Origin: CBDBCU01 sp965203435
Lineage (GTDB): Bacteria > Chloroflexota > Dehalococcoidia > Lucifugimonadales > UBA3495
Direction: 5' to 3'
Assembly (NCBI GenBank): GCA_965203435.1
Contig: CBDBCU010000002.1
Span: 434,001 to 498,000 of the forward strand
DNA length: 64,000 nucleotides
Shown: piece by piece, positions 50,712 to 58,200 of the stretch
Layout of the letters: every line of letters starts with the position of its first letter
Position numbering within the stretch: the first letter of the stretch is position 1
Made by a program: the position numbers and the translations under genes
Notes under the pieces: generated by a model
Told to the model about the DNA's origin: nothing
Database searches by the model: none
What the model saw: only the letters and a program-made list of their open reading frames with translations

Positions 50712-50735
50712 CGGTCAACCGGCGCCGGTTGACCG
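50712..50735. other. 24-bp perfect palindrome after tmk
   Basis: Arms 50712-50723 and 50724-50735 (CGGTCAACCGGC and its reverse complement) have no spacer and no T-tract. It could be a dyad protein-binding site for the downstream gene or an RNA stem at the operon end. I cannot decide from sequence. Confidence 0.6.
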
Positions 50736-50806
50736 AGCCAATACGCCGTCAAGCCGCGGAATCGGTCATCCAAGGATCTTTGCCAACACAGCATCGGGAG
50801 GGTAAA

Positions 50807-51286
50807 ATGAACAATGAACGCCCCAGGAGGAATTGGGCTTGGCCGCCCTTGGTGCCGCGGCCGATTCTGGCGGTGGCTTGGGCCGGCTTTAACGGAATAA
50901 CCGCCTTGGCCATAGTAATAGACCTGATTCAGGCCCCGGCGGGGATGCCGGCGTGGTCCGTCATCTGGGAAGCCATCGGCGGCGATGCCAGCGGCGTCTG
51001 CTACTGGGCCCTGCTGGGCAGCTACCTTTACTCGGAGGTGATTACCATGATTCTCACCAAGTGGGCCAACCAGGCCCGGGTGGAACAGGCCTTGGAACAG
51101 GGTCGGTCCGAAGGCCGGACTGAGGGTCGGACTGTGGGCCGGGCCGAGGGCCGGCAGCGCGGCCGGACTGAGGAAAACCGCCGGTGGCGGGAATACCTCG
51201 AGCGCCGGGCGGCGGCGGAAAGGGCCGGCTTGCCCTTCTATGAACCGATGCCGGAGCCGCCGGATCCTTTCCTAGACGACCACTAG
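50807..51286 (+). CDS. Two-span membrane protein with RG-rich charged tail (full copy)
   Basis: A 159-residue unrecognised protein: a basic N-terminus (NNERPRRNWAWPPLVPRP), two predicted helices (ILAVAWAGFNGITALAIVIDLI and ASGVCYWALLGSYLYSEVITMI), then a cytosolic tail with degenerate 4-residue repeats (GRSEGRTEGRTVGRAEGRQR) and an amphipathic NRRWREYLERRAAAERAGLP stretch. CGGGAGGG 3 nt before the ATG at 50807. Its 3' half is duplicated immediately downstream. The tail resembles linkers in Rpn-type nuclease proteins, but no nuclease domain is present. Confidence 0.68.
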   Translation: MNNERPRRNWAWPPLVPRPILAVAWAGFNGITALAIVIDLIQAPAGMPAWSVIWEAIGGDASGVCYWALLGSYLYSEVITMILTKWANQARVEQALEQGRSEGRTEGRTVGRAEGRQRGRTEENRRWREYLERRAAAERAGLPFYEPMPEPPDPFLDDH

Positions 51287-51601
51287 TCCCCCAAAGGAAA
51301 CCGGCCACCCGCGGAGGGGATTGCTATGATTTTGACCATGTGGGCCAACCAGGCTCGGGTGGAACAGGCTTGGGAAGAGGCCCTGGAACAGGGTCGGTCC
51401 GAAGGCCGGACTGAGGGTCGGACTGTGGGCCGGGCCGAGGGCCGGCTGCGCGGCCGGGCTGAGGAAAACCGCCGGTGGCGGGAATACCTCGACCGCCGGG
51501 CGGCGGCGGAAAGGGCCGGCTTGCCCTTTACTGAACCCCGGCCGGAGCCGCCGGAGCCTTTCCAGGACGACCGTTAGTTCCCCAAAGGGAAACCGGCCAC
51601 C
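51047..51601 (+). repeat. Tandem partial gene duplication, 279-bp period
   Basis: The segment from 51047 (ATGATTCTCACCAAGTGGGC) to 51312 is repeated from 51326 with about 90 percent identity, including the 3' flank CCCCAAAGG-AAACCGGCCACCC. The second copy retains a complete terminator after it, whereas the first retains only the left terminator arm. Confidence 0.85.
51326..51577 (+). CDS. RG-rich tail protein, truncated tandem duplicate
   Basis: An 83-residue product identical in plan to the tail of the preceding gene but lacking both membrane helices: MILTMWANQARVEQAWEEALEQGRSEGR..., ending PEPPEPFQDDR. It has its own ribosome site (GGAGGGG 6 nt before the ATG), so it may be translated as a soluble version of the tail. 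It carries a small insertion (WEEALEQ) relative to the full copy, and the reading frame is preserved through many substitutions, which argues for selection rather than a dead fragment. It is 39 bp after the first gene and ends before a terminator. Confidence 0.6.
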   Translation: MILTMWANQARVEQAWEEALEQGRSEGRTEGRTVGRAEGRLRGRAEENRRWREYLDRRAAAERAGLPFTEPRPEPPEPFQDDR

Positions 51602-51624
51602 CTTAAAGGATGGCCGGTTTTTTA
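51591..51624 (+). terminator. Rho-independent terminator
   Basis: Stem AACCGGCCA (51591-51599) with TGGCCGGTT (51611-51619), then TTTT. It ends the RG-repeat genes and separates them from the convergent selenoprotein gene. Confidence 0.88.
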
Positions 51625-51659
51625 CTGGCAGTTTTGCCGGGGGAGCCACCGACAGCGGG

Positions 51660-51950
51660 CTAGTTGTCCGCCGGAACGGCAACCCGGTCCACGGCGGCAA
51701 TGCGCTCGGCGATGACTTCCTTCATCTTGCGGACGCGGGACAGGTCGGGGTAGGCGTTCCCCTCGGCCTTCTTGTCAAAGATTTTCTCCCCGTCCATAAA
51801 GACTTCCATGATGCCCTGGCCGCGCGGGGAAATCGTAATCGCCGCGTCCGGCCCATAGGCCCGGAAAAACTCGTTCGCCATCCACGTGGCGGTCGCGTGG
51901 TGCTGTCAAGGCACGCAGTAGGTAATCTCCAGCTGGACCTTTCCTTCCAT
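51660..51950 (-). CDS. SelW-like (Rdx family) selenoprotein with in-frame UGA (CxxU)
   Basis: Thioredoxin-fold redox protein of the SelW/SelT/SelH (Rdx) family. From the ATG at 51950 the frame reads MEGKVQLEITYCVP, then TGA (51908-51906), then QHHATATWMANEFFRAYG and on to a normal stop: 96 residues with Sec at 15 in a Cys12-x-x-Sec15 motif exactly where the family has CxxC/CxxU. The rest fits the family: GIMEVFMDGEKIFDKK, then YPDLSRVRKMKEVI. Evidence that translation starts before the TGA: AAGGAGG lies 7 nt before this ATG and a TTGACA promoter lies behind it, while the internal ATG (51881) has no ribosome site and would lose the active site. A gene call treating UGA only as stop gives a truncated 73-residue protein. 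Confidence 0.93.
51876..51891 (-). promoter_or_regulatory. Putative bacterial SECIS hairpin
   Basis: In the mRNA just after the UGA, CGCCA (51891-51887) pairs with UGGCG (51880-51876) around the loop CGUGGA. The loop begins 20 nt after the UGA and has G at its second position, which fits the described bacterial SECIS pattern (loop 16-37 nt downstream with an early G). Two further C-G pairs can form after an internal loop. An alternative stem (CCACG/CGTGG) overlaps it. Confidence 0.65.
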
Positions 51951-51994
51951 GGCTAACCCTCCTTAACCGGTCGATTTGGGGTAAGGTCTAATCC

Positions 51995-52022
51995 ATTCTA
52001 TACCAAATTATCCCTTTGTCAA
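51995..52022 (-). promoter_or_regulatory. Sigma-70 promoter of the selenoprotein gene
   Basis: Minus-strand TTGACA (52017-52022), 16-nt spacer, TAGAAT (51995-52000). About 38 nt of leader ends in AAGGAGG. Confidence 0.8.
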
Positions 52023-52108
52023 CCCTTAATCGAAAATCCGATTTTCTTTGTTTTCGGCCTATCCGCTCCCCCGGAACTTGTTGCCGGGTCCCTCGAAGCC
52101 GGTCGCTG

Positions 52109-52136
52109 GGTCATCCTGAACTGGTCAAGGATGACC
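52109..52136. repeat. Degenerate family C palindrome
   Basis: GGTCATCCTGAACTGGTCAA then GGATGACC; GGTCATCC pairs with GGATGACC. It lies just after the enoyl-CoA hydratase stop (minus strand). Confidence 0.75.
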
Positions 52137-52157
52137 CCGGAAATCCCGCCCTCCCCC

Positions 52158-52937
52158 TTAAAACGCGGGCTGCCGCTTTTCCTTAAAGGCTTGGATTCCC
52201 TCTTGCGGATGGGGGGAAGTGGCGAAGTATTGGATAAAGTTGACGCTTTCCAAGGCGATGCCCTCCCGCAAGGGCAAGGATTGGCCGCGTTGGGTGACGG
52301 ACTTAATCCGTTCCAAGCCGGCGCGGCTTTTAGGCCGCAACTGGCTCAGCAGCGTTTCCAGTTCGGCGTCCAGGGATTCCGGCGGGGCGGCGCGCAAGAC
52401 CAGCCCCCAATCGGCCGCTTCAATCCCGGACAAGTGGCGGCCGGTGGTCAGCAGTTCCATCGCCCGTTGCATCCCGATGCGGCGGGGCAGGCGCTGCGTA
52501 GAGCCGCCGCCGGGCATCAGTCCCAAGTTGGCGTGCTGATCGCCAATCCGGGCATCCGAAGTAGCCAGGGCTAGATCGCAGGCCAGGAGCAGCTCCAGCC
52601 CCCCGGCCAGGACAAAGCCGTGGACGACGGCAATAGTGGGAATTGGCAGTTCCTCCAGCTGCAACAGGCAGTCGTTCAGCAATTTCACATAGGGCGGCAG
52701 GCGGGACGTCTCGGCAAAGACGGTGTCAAAAAAGAGCAAATCGGCTCCGGCGCAAAAGGCCCGGCCCGCGCCGCGCAGCACCAGGGCTTTGACCGATTCG
52801 TCCCGGCCCACCTCAGCCACGGCATCGGAAAACTGTTCCAGCAAGGCCGGGCTTAACGCATTCAGGGCGTCCGGCCGGTTCAAGGTCAGGGTAGCTACGG
52901 CAGCCGCCGTTTCCAGTTTCAGGTCGGTGTAGGTCAA
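52158..52937 (-). CDS. Enoyl-CoA hydratase/isomerase family protein
   Basis: Crotonase-fold enzyme acting on acyl-CoA thioesters, 259 residues. The oxyanion hole is formed by GRAFCAGADLLFFD and GFVLAGGLELLLACD, which also holds the first catalytic Glu. The second catalytic position, usually the Glu of PExxLG, reads QHANLGLMPGGGSTQRLP, so the second Glu is replaced (apparently by His); a hydratase mechanism using both Glu residues is then unlikely and an isomerase, hydrolase or other crotonase reaction may apply. The start is TTG at 52937 with GGAGG 8 nt upstream. There are no other fatty-acid genes nearby. Confidence 0.9.
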   Translation of the reverse strand: MTYTDLKLETAAAVATLTLNRPDALNALSPALLEQFSDAVAEVGRDESVKALVLRGAGRAFCAGADLLFFDTVFAETSRLPPYVKLLNDCLLQLEELPIPTIAVVHGFVLAGGLELLLACDLALATSDARIGDQHANLGLMPGGGSTQRLPRRIGMQRAMELLTTGRHLSGIEAADWGLVLRAAPPESLDAELETLLSQLRPKSRAGLERIKSVTQRGQSLPLREGIALESVNFIQYFATSPHPQEGIQAFKEKRQPAF

Positions 52938-53033
52938 GATTTGCCTCCGGTTAGATTGGCGATAATCCGCTCATCCTGAACTTGTTGGAGGATGGGGTAC
53001 GCAATTGTTGATGCCGCGGATAGTCTAATCCCC

Positions 53034-53407
53034 CCACCGTCATTCCCGCGTAAGCGGGAATCCCGCCATCCCCACCGTCATTCCCGCGTAAGCGGGAACC
53101 CCGCCGCCCCTACCGTCATTCCCGCGCAAGGGGGAATCTCGCCGCCCCTACCGTCATTCCCGCGCAAGGGGAATCCCGGCATCCCTACCGTCATTCCCGC
53201 GCAAGCGGGAATCCCGCCGCCCTTACCGTCATTCCCACGCAAGTAGGAATCCAGCCGCCCCTTTACCGTCATTCCCGCGTAAGCGGGAATCCCGCCGCCC
53301 CCTTACTGTCATTCCCGCGTAAGCGGGAATCCCGCGGTGGCTTGCCGAGGCTGCGGCATTATAAGGCAGCGCCGTTCTGGATTCCCGCGTAAGCGGGAAT
53401 GACGGTG
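53034..53407. repeat. Array of eight direct family A palindromes plus one inverted copy
   Basis: Eight units of 36-40 bp, each ACCGTCATTCCCGCG-AAGC-GGGAAT followed by a short CCGCCRCCCC-type linker, run head to tail from 53034 to about 53332. A ~45-bp interior (GGCTTGCCGAGGCTGCGGCA) and one inverted copy then end at 53407. Units 3, 4 and 6 carry arm mutations. It is not CRISPR: linkers are near-identical and too short, and no cas gene is near. It occupies most of the 548-bp gap 52938-53485. Confidence 0.92.
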
Positions 53408-53485
53408 GCGAGGCCGCAGTCAACCTAGTCTCCGGCAACCCGTTCCGGATGCCCCTTCAACCCGTTCAAGATGGGCGGTATAGCC

Positions 53486-53842
53486 CTACCGGTACATCGG
53501 CTTGAAAAAGCTGTGCAGAAAGTTGCGCTGATGCGCCCAGGAATGGACGCGCTTGACCACCGCCGCCGGGATAGCCTGCCCCTGCCGCTGGGTAATCCGC
53601 AGGGTTTCGTAGCCGCTCAACTCCGGAGGAGCGTCCGCGGTAAAAAGGGCCTCGCAACCGGCGCCGTCGATGAATACTTTCAGGGATTCGTAGCCGGTCA
53701 CCCGCTTGTTGGGGGTCTGATAGACATACAGCTCGGTGCAGCCGTACAAATCCTCGACATGGTCGTTGCCGTTGCCGCGGCCGCCGCCCTGCCGCAACTG
53801 CCGGCGGCCGATGCCGTGGCCCCGCAAATCCATATTCTGCAT
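53486..53842 (-). CDS. Hypothetical protein
   Basis: A 118-residue protein without a recognised family. It starts MQNMDLRGHGIGRRQLRQGG (basic, Gly/Arg/Gln-rich, likely flexible), then a probable beta-rich domain: CTELYVYQTPNKRVTGYESLKVFIDGAGCEALFTADAPPELSGYETLRITQR, ending in a helix KRVHSWAHQRNFLHSFFKPMYR. AAAGGA lies 7 nt before the ATG. It stands alone between two repeat elements. Codon use is like its neighbours, which supports a real gene. Confidence 0.6.
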   Translation of the reverse strand: MQNMDLRGHGIGRRQLRQGGGRGNGNDHVEDLYGCTELYVYQTPNKRVTGYESLKVFIDGAGCEALFTADAPPELSGYETLRITQRQGQAIPAAVVKRVHSWAHQRNFLHSFFKPMYR

Positions 53843-53907
53843 AAGCCCTTCCTTTGTATTGGCGGCCGCGGGTTGCGCGTAACCGAGGAATCCCGTCTAA
53901 AGGGATG

Positions 53908-53994
53908 TCATTCCGAGCGTAGCCGAGGAATCTGAAATGCCCGCCCTTGACTCCCTTGCAAGATTTTTAGATTCCTCGGCTACGCTCGGAATGA
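53908..53994. repeat. Family B long inverted repeat
   Basis: Arms 53908-53933 and 53969-53994 are exact reverse complements beginning TCATTCCGAGCGTAGCCGAG. A degenerate half-copy (CGAGGAATCCCG) lies just before. Confidence 0.9.
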
Positions 53995-54007
53995 CCTAGG
54001 AGATTGG

Positions 54008-54916
54008 TTACGGGTAAATCGCCCAGCCGACCCGGTCCGTTTCGGCCCGGTAAAAGTGGCCGTCGGTGGAAGTAACATACAGGGTAGTCAGGGCCGGGCC
54101 GCCGAAACAGCAGTTGGTGGGGCGGTTGGCGGCGATGGGATGGGTTTCCAGCACCCGGCCGCTGGGGGAAAAGACATAAATCATCCCGCCGGGGCCGCCC
54201 AATTCCCAGCCGGCGGTGGCGATGATGTTGCCCCCGGCGTCCAGGCACATTCCGTCAATGCCGCGCTGCGCCCCGGCGGCGTCGGCCCCGAAAGTGTGCA
54301 GGGTGCGGTAAGCCCCCAAACTGCCGTCGGCGTGGATGGGATAGGCCCGCAATTCCCGGTTCAAGTCGGGCCGGTCGCTGTTGCTTTCGGCCACATACAG
54401 GGTGTTCTGGTCCGGGGATACCAGCACGCCGTTGGGCATAGTGGTGTCAAAGGTAACGCGGGATACCGTATAGCTGCCGTCCGATTGGGGGGCGGCGCAC
54501 AGCACCGAGCGGTTATCCAGTTCCTCGACCTCGCTGGGATCGATATTGCCGCCGTTCCAGGGATTGGTGAACCAGATGCGGCCGCGGCGGTCAATCGCCA
54601 GGTCGTTGGGGGTATTGAGCTTTTGCCCGTCCACCCGGTCGGCAATCACCGTGGTACCGCCGTCCCGGTCAAAGCGGACAATGGCCCGGCCGCCGGAACA
54701 GCAGCCGAACAGGTTGCCCTGGGCGTCAAAGGCCAGCCCGTTGGTGTGATTGGTGGCGCCGCGATATTCGGCGATTTCCCCGGAAGTGGGGTCGTAGCGC
54801 ATAATGCGGCTGCTGGGGATGTGGGTAAAGAGCAGAGCCGCGCCGTCCCACGCCGGCCCCTCGGTAACGCCGCCATAGGGACGGCGGAGCAACTCGAACT
54901 GATAAGGCCAAACCAT
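54008..54916 (-). CDS. SMP-30/gluconolactonase-like beta-propeller protein
   Basis: A 302-residue six-bladed beta-propeller of the SMP-30/gluconolactonase/LRE family, which hydrolyses sugar lactones in known members using a metal site. Signatures: GVTEGPAWDGAALLFTHIPSSRIMRYD (metal-ligand Glu), TNGLAFDAQGNLFGCCSGGRAIVRFD, LNTPNDLAIDRRGRIWFTNPWN (catalytic PND motif), PNGVLVSPDQNTLYVAES and GIDGMCLDAGGNIIATAGW. No signal peptide. The ATG at 54916 follows GGGAGGG by 11 nt; the longer open frame upstream is repeat DNA. Substrate is not deducible. Confidence 0.92.
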   Translation of the reverse strand: MVWPYQFELLRRPYGGVTEGPAWDGAALLFTHIPSSRIMRYDPTSGEIAEYRGATNHTNGLAFDAQGNLFGCCSGGRAIVRFDRDGGTTVIADRVDGQKLNTPNDLAIDRRGRIWFTNPWNGGNIDPSEVEELDNRSVLCAAPQSDGSYTVSRVTFDTTMPNGVLVSPDQNTLYVAESNSDRPDLNRELRAYPIHADGSLGAYRTLHTFGADAAGAQRGIDGMCLDAGGNIIATAGWELGGPGGMIYVFSPSGRVLETHPIAANRPTNCCFGGPALTTLYVTSTDGHFYRAETDRVGWAIYP

Positions 54917-54970
54917 AATCGGATAATCCCTCCCGTTCCGGCCCGGATTTTCCCCGGGCCCGCGCCGGCC

Positions 54971-54979
54971 ATTATAGCA
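54971..54979 (-). promoter_or_regulatory. Extended -10 promoter of the SMP-30-like gene
   Basis: Minus-strand TGCTATAAT, 54 nt before the ATG. Confidence 0.7.
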
Positions 54980-55017
54980 GAGGGAAAGGCGGTTTGCCAG
55001 GGGGCGGACGGACGCCG

Positions 55018-55120
55018 CCCGTCCTTCCCGCGTAAGCGGGAATCCCGAACGGTACTGCCTTATTATGCCACAGTCTTGGTCAAGCAACTGCTGGATTCCC
55101 GGGTAAGCGGGAAGGACGGT
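55018..55120. repeat. Family A palindrome pair
   Basis: Complete composite unit with GGTACTGCCTTATTATGCC interior and AAGCAACTG before the inverted copy. Confidence 0.88.
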
Positions 55121-55140
55121 AGTAGAGCCGCAACCAACCT

Positions 55141-55239
55141 ACTATGTCATTCCGAGCGTAGCCGAGGAATCTAAAATGCCTGCCCTTGACTCCCGTACAA
55201 GACTTTTAGATTCCTCGGCTACGCTCGGAATGACATAGT
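55141..55239. repeat. Family B long inverted repeat, perfect 32-bp arms
   Basis: Arms 55141-55172 and 55208-55239 start ACTATGTCATTCCGAGCG; sequence matches the copy at 33911, including the ACTATG ends. The gap 54917-55285 otherwise holds only the SMP-30 promoter and the family A unit. Confidence 0.92.
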
Positions 55240-55285
55240 AAAGCCACAAGCCATCCGGGGCGTCAATAAATAGCGCGAACCCGGA

Positions 55286-58200
55286 TTAAGGCCCGGCCAC
55301 TAAACCCACCGACCACAAATCCCCTTGCCCGGGGACAAATTGCCCCGTCCGCACTTTCTTGATGGGATAATCCGGCAGAGGAACCGCCGCCAGACACTTG
55401 CCATCGAAATGGCCGCCTTGCCGGACAAAGGCAAAGCCCCCGTGGGCAAAGCCGGCCTCCCGCCGCTCCGCCGGCAAATCGGCTACATCCTGCGGGACGA
55501 TATGCAGGAAAAAGCCGGCCGCCGTATCATCAGCCGCGCAGGATTCCCGCAAGTAAAGCAGCCGGTTATCCCGCCAATACAAGGCGAAATAATCCCGGGC
55601 CGCCGGTTCAGTGCTGGACAAGGCGGCGTAGTCAGCCCGCAGTTGGTCATATTCGGGCGCGGCGACTAACTCCACCGACCACAAATCGCCTTGGCCGGGG
55701 ATATGCTGCCCGGTGCGTATTTCCTTGATGGGATAGTCGGGCAGGGCAACGGACACTAGACACTTCCCATCAAAAGGGCCGCCCCAGCGGGCAAAATCAA
55801 AACCCCGGTGGGCAAAACCGGCCGCCCGCCGCTCTGTCGGCAAAGCGGCAACATCCTCCGGGATGATATGCAGGAAAAAGCGGGCCGCCGTATCCGCCGC
55901 CGCGCAGGATTCCCGCAAGTAAATCAGCCGGTTGTCCTGAACATACAGGTCGAAATAGCCCCGGGCCGCCGGCTGCTCAACGGTCAGAGCGGCATAAGTC
56001 GCCCGCAGGGATTCCGGGTCGACCGGCGGATACCAGTTGACTTCCCAGCGGCCGACTTGCCCGGTGCGGAGGGCGGCGATGGGATAATCCGGCAAGGGAA
56101 CCGTGGCCAGGCATTTGCCGTCAAAATGGCCGCCCCAGCGCCCAAAGGCAAAATCTAGGTTGTCCTTAGCGGCCGCCGGCCCGGCCGACAAAGCGGCGGC
56201 GGCCGGGAATATATGCAGAAAGAACGGCTCGGCCGTATCCGCCGCCGTGCAGGATTCCCGGAGATAGGTCAGCTGATTATCCTGAATATACAGGGCAAAG
56301 AAGTCCCGGAGGTCGGGTTGAATAGCGGCCAAGGCGGCGTAAGCGGCCCGCAGGGGTTCCGGGTCGGCCGGCGGATACAGGTTCTTTTTCCAGACCCCGG
56401 CCTGGCCGGTGCGGATTTCGCGGATGGGATAGTCCGGCAGGGGATATACCGCCAGGCAGTCCCCGCCGGGTCGGCCGCCTTGTACGGACAGGTGGAAATC
56501 CCGGTTATCAAAGCCGTCGCCCCGGAGTTCCACCGGCAAATCCGCCAAGTTCGCCGGGTAGATATGCAGGGTTACGCGGGTTGTATATTCAGCAGTGGCG
56601 CAGTTCTTTTTGGCGTAGAGCAGGCGGTTACGGCCGGCCGCCTGGTCCAGGAAAACCTCAAAAGCCGCCGGCCCGGCCGGGGGCGGCTGATTCTGTCGAT
56701 AGTCGGCGATAATTTCCCGCAAGCCGCGGCGGGACAGGGGGTAAAGTTCCTCCCACAAGGGCAAGCCCGCCGTCCCCCCGTCGATCCAATGCTGCTGCCG
56801 CAGGATAAGGTCGCCGTTGGCATAATCCGGCAGTTGGAGGACGGCCAGGCAAAGCCGGCCCAGCCTTACCCCGTGCGTCTTGAGGGTGGCATAGGCCAAG
56901 TTTGGTCCCAAAGGCGGCGGCAAGGTTTCAAGATGGCGGGGAAAAATCCGCACGCCGAACCAGGCATCCGGCTCCTCCGGAGCGCAGTTTTCCCGGACAA
57001 AAGTCAGCCGCGGCCCCTCCCGATAAACATTATAATCGGCGCGGATAATCGGCTCCCGGGCCGTAGCTTGACGGTAAAGTTCCCGGTAAGCGGCGATGGC
57101 CGCCGGCGTCATCCGGGCCGCGTGCAGCGGCCGCAGGGCAATCGGAGTGTTGTGATAAATTTGCCGGGGATAAAGGGAATTAAAAGCCCAATCCGGCTGG
57201 CTGGGCTTCGGCTCCCTTAGTTCATAATCGGCGCGGCGGCCGGCCCTCAGCAAACGCCGCCGCGCCGCCGCCGGCAGGATTTGCTGATTTTCTACGAGCT
57301 TGCTGCTCCCCAATACGACCAGCGTCTCCCCGGGATGGCGTTCCAGCAGATACTCCAGCGTCCGCCGATAGGCCAATTGCCAGTGATCCATTGCGTACCG
57401 CGTCCACAGATATTCCGGAGTAGTCCGATTCACCAGAAAGTTGAAATAGTCATGCTGCCAGGGATGGAGCTGCATCATCTGGAACAGAACCAATCCCACG
57501 CCTAATCCGGCCAAGCCGTACACCCCGGCCCGCCCCGGCCGCCAACGGGAAAAGCGGCGCGCCAGCCCGCCCAATCCCCCGGCCGCCAGCAGGCAGAAAG
57601 GCGCATACAGGAAATAGAAATGCCGCCAGTTGTCGTACTGATTGGGGCCCAGCAGGGCGGCGGCCAGCGGCGGCAGCAGGAAAGCCGCCAGCAGCAGCCC
57701 GGCAAAGCGCTGCCGGGTATTGCGGAAAACCGCCCCAGGCCGGCGGCAAAGCCCGGCCGCCACGACCGCTATTCCCGCCAGCCCCAGCAGCAGCAACGGC
57801 GGCGGCGTGGTGATGCTGAACCAGACCACAGTGTAATGCGGCGGCAGTTCGGTGGAAAGAAACCAATCGCCCTGAAACAACTGCCGCGGCGGAACGATCG
57901 GATGATTGACCGTCAAGTTCAGACTCGTCGCCAGGTAGTCCAGCGGTCCCGTCCAGGCGTAGGGGGTGGCGGCGTACCAGGCCAGCCCGGCCGCCAGAAT
58001 AAACCCTCCGCCGCTCAACAGAATGTCCCGGCGCGCCGCCCCGTTTCCGGCATAAAACAAGTCCAGCCCCCGCAGGACTAATACTGCGGGAATCAGCATT
58101 GCCCCCATAATCCGCAGATTAGTCAGCAGTCCCACGACTATTCCCAGCAGCGCAAAGGCCCCGATAGTGTCCCGGCGGAAAGCCCGTTCCAGCAGATACA

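Noticed and set aside
51660..51881. 73-residue hypothetical protein starting at the internal ATG
   Set aside because: It has no ribosome site and lacks the active site; the frame upstream through TGA has the promoter, ribosome site and CxxU motif of a selenoprotein.
53034..53407. CRISPR array
   Set aside because: Repeats are regularly spaced, but the spacers are 16-20 bp, nearly identical to each other, and no cas gene is present; this is an array of dispersed palindromes.
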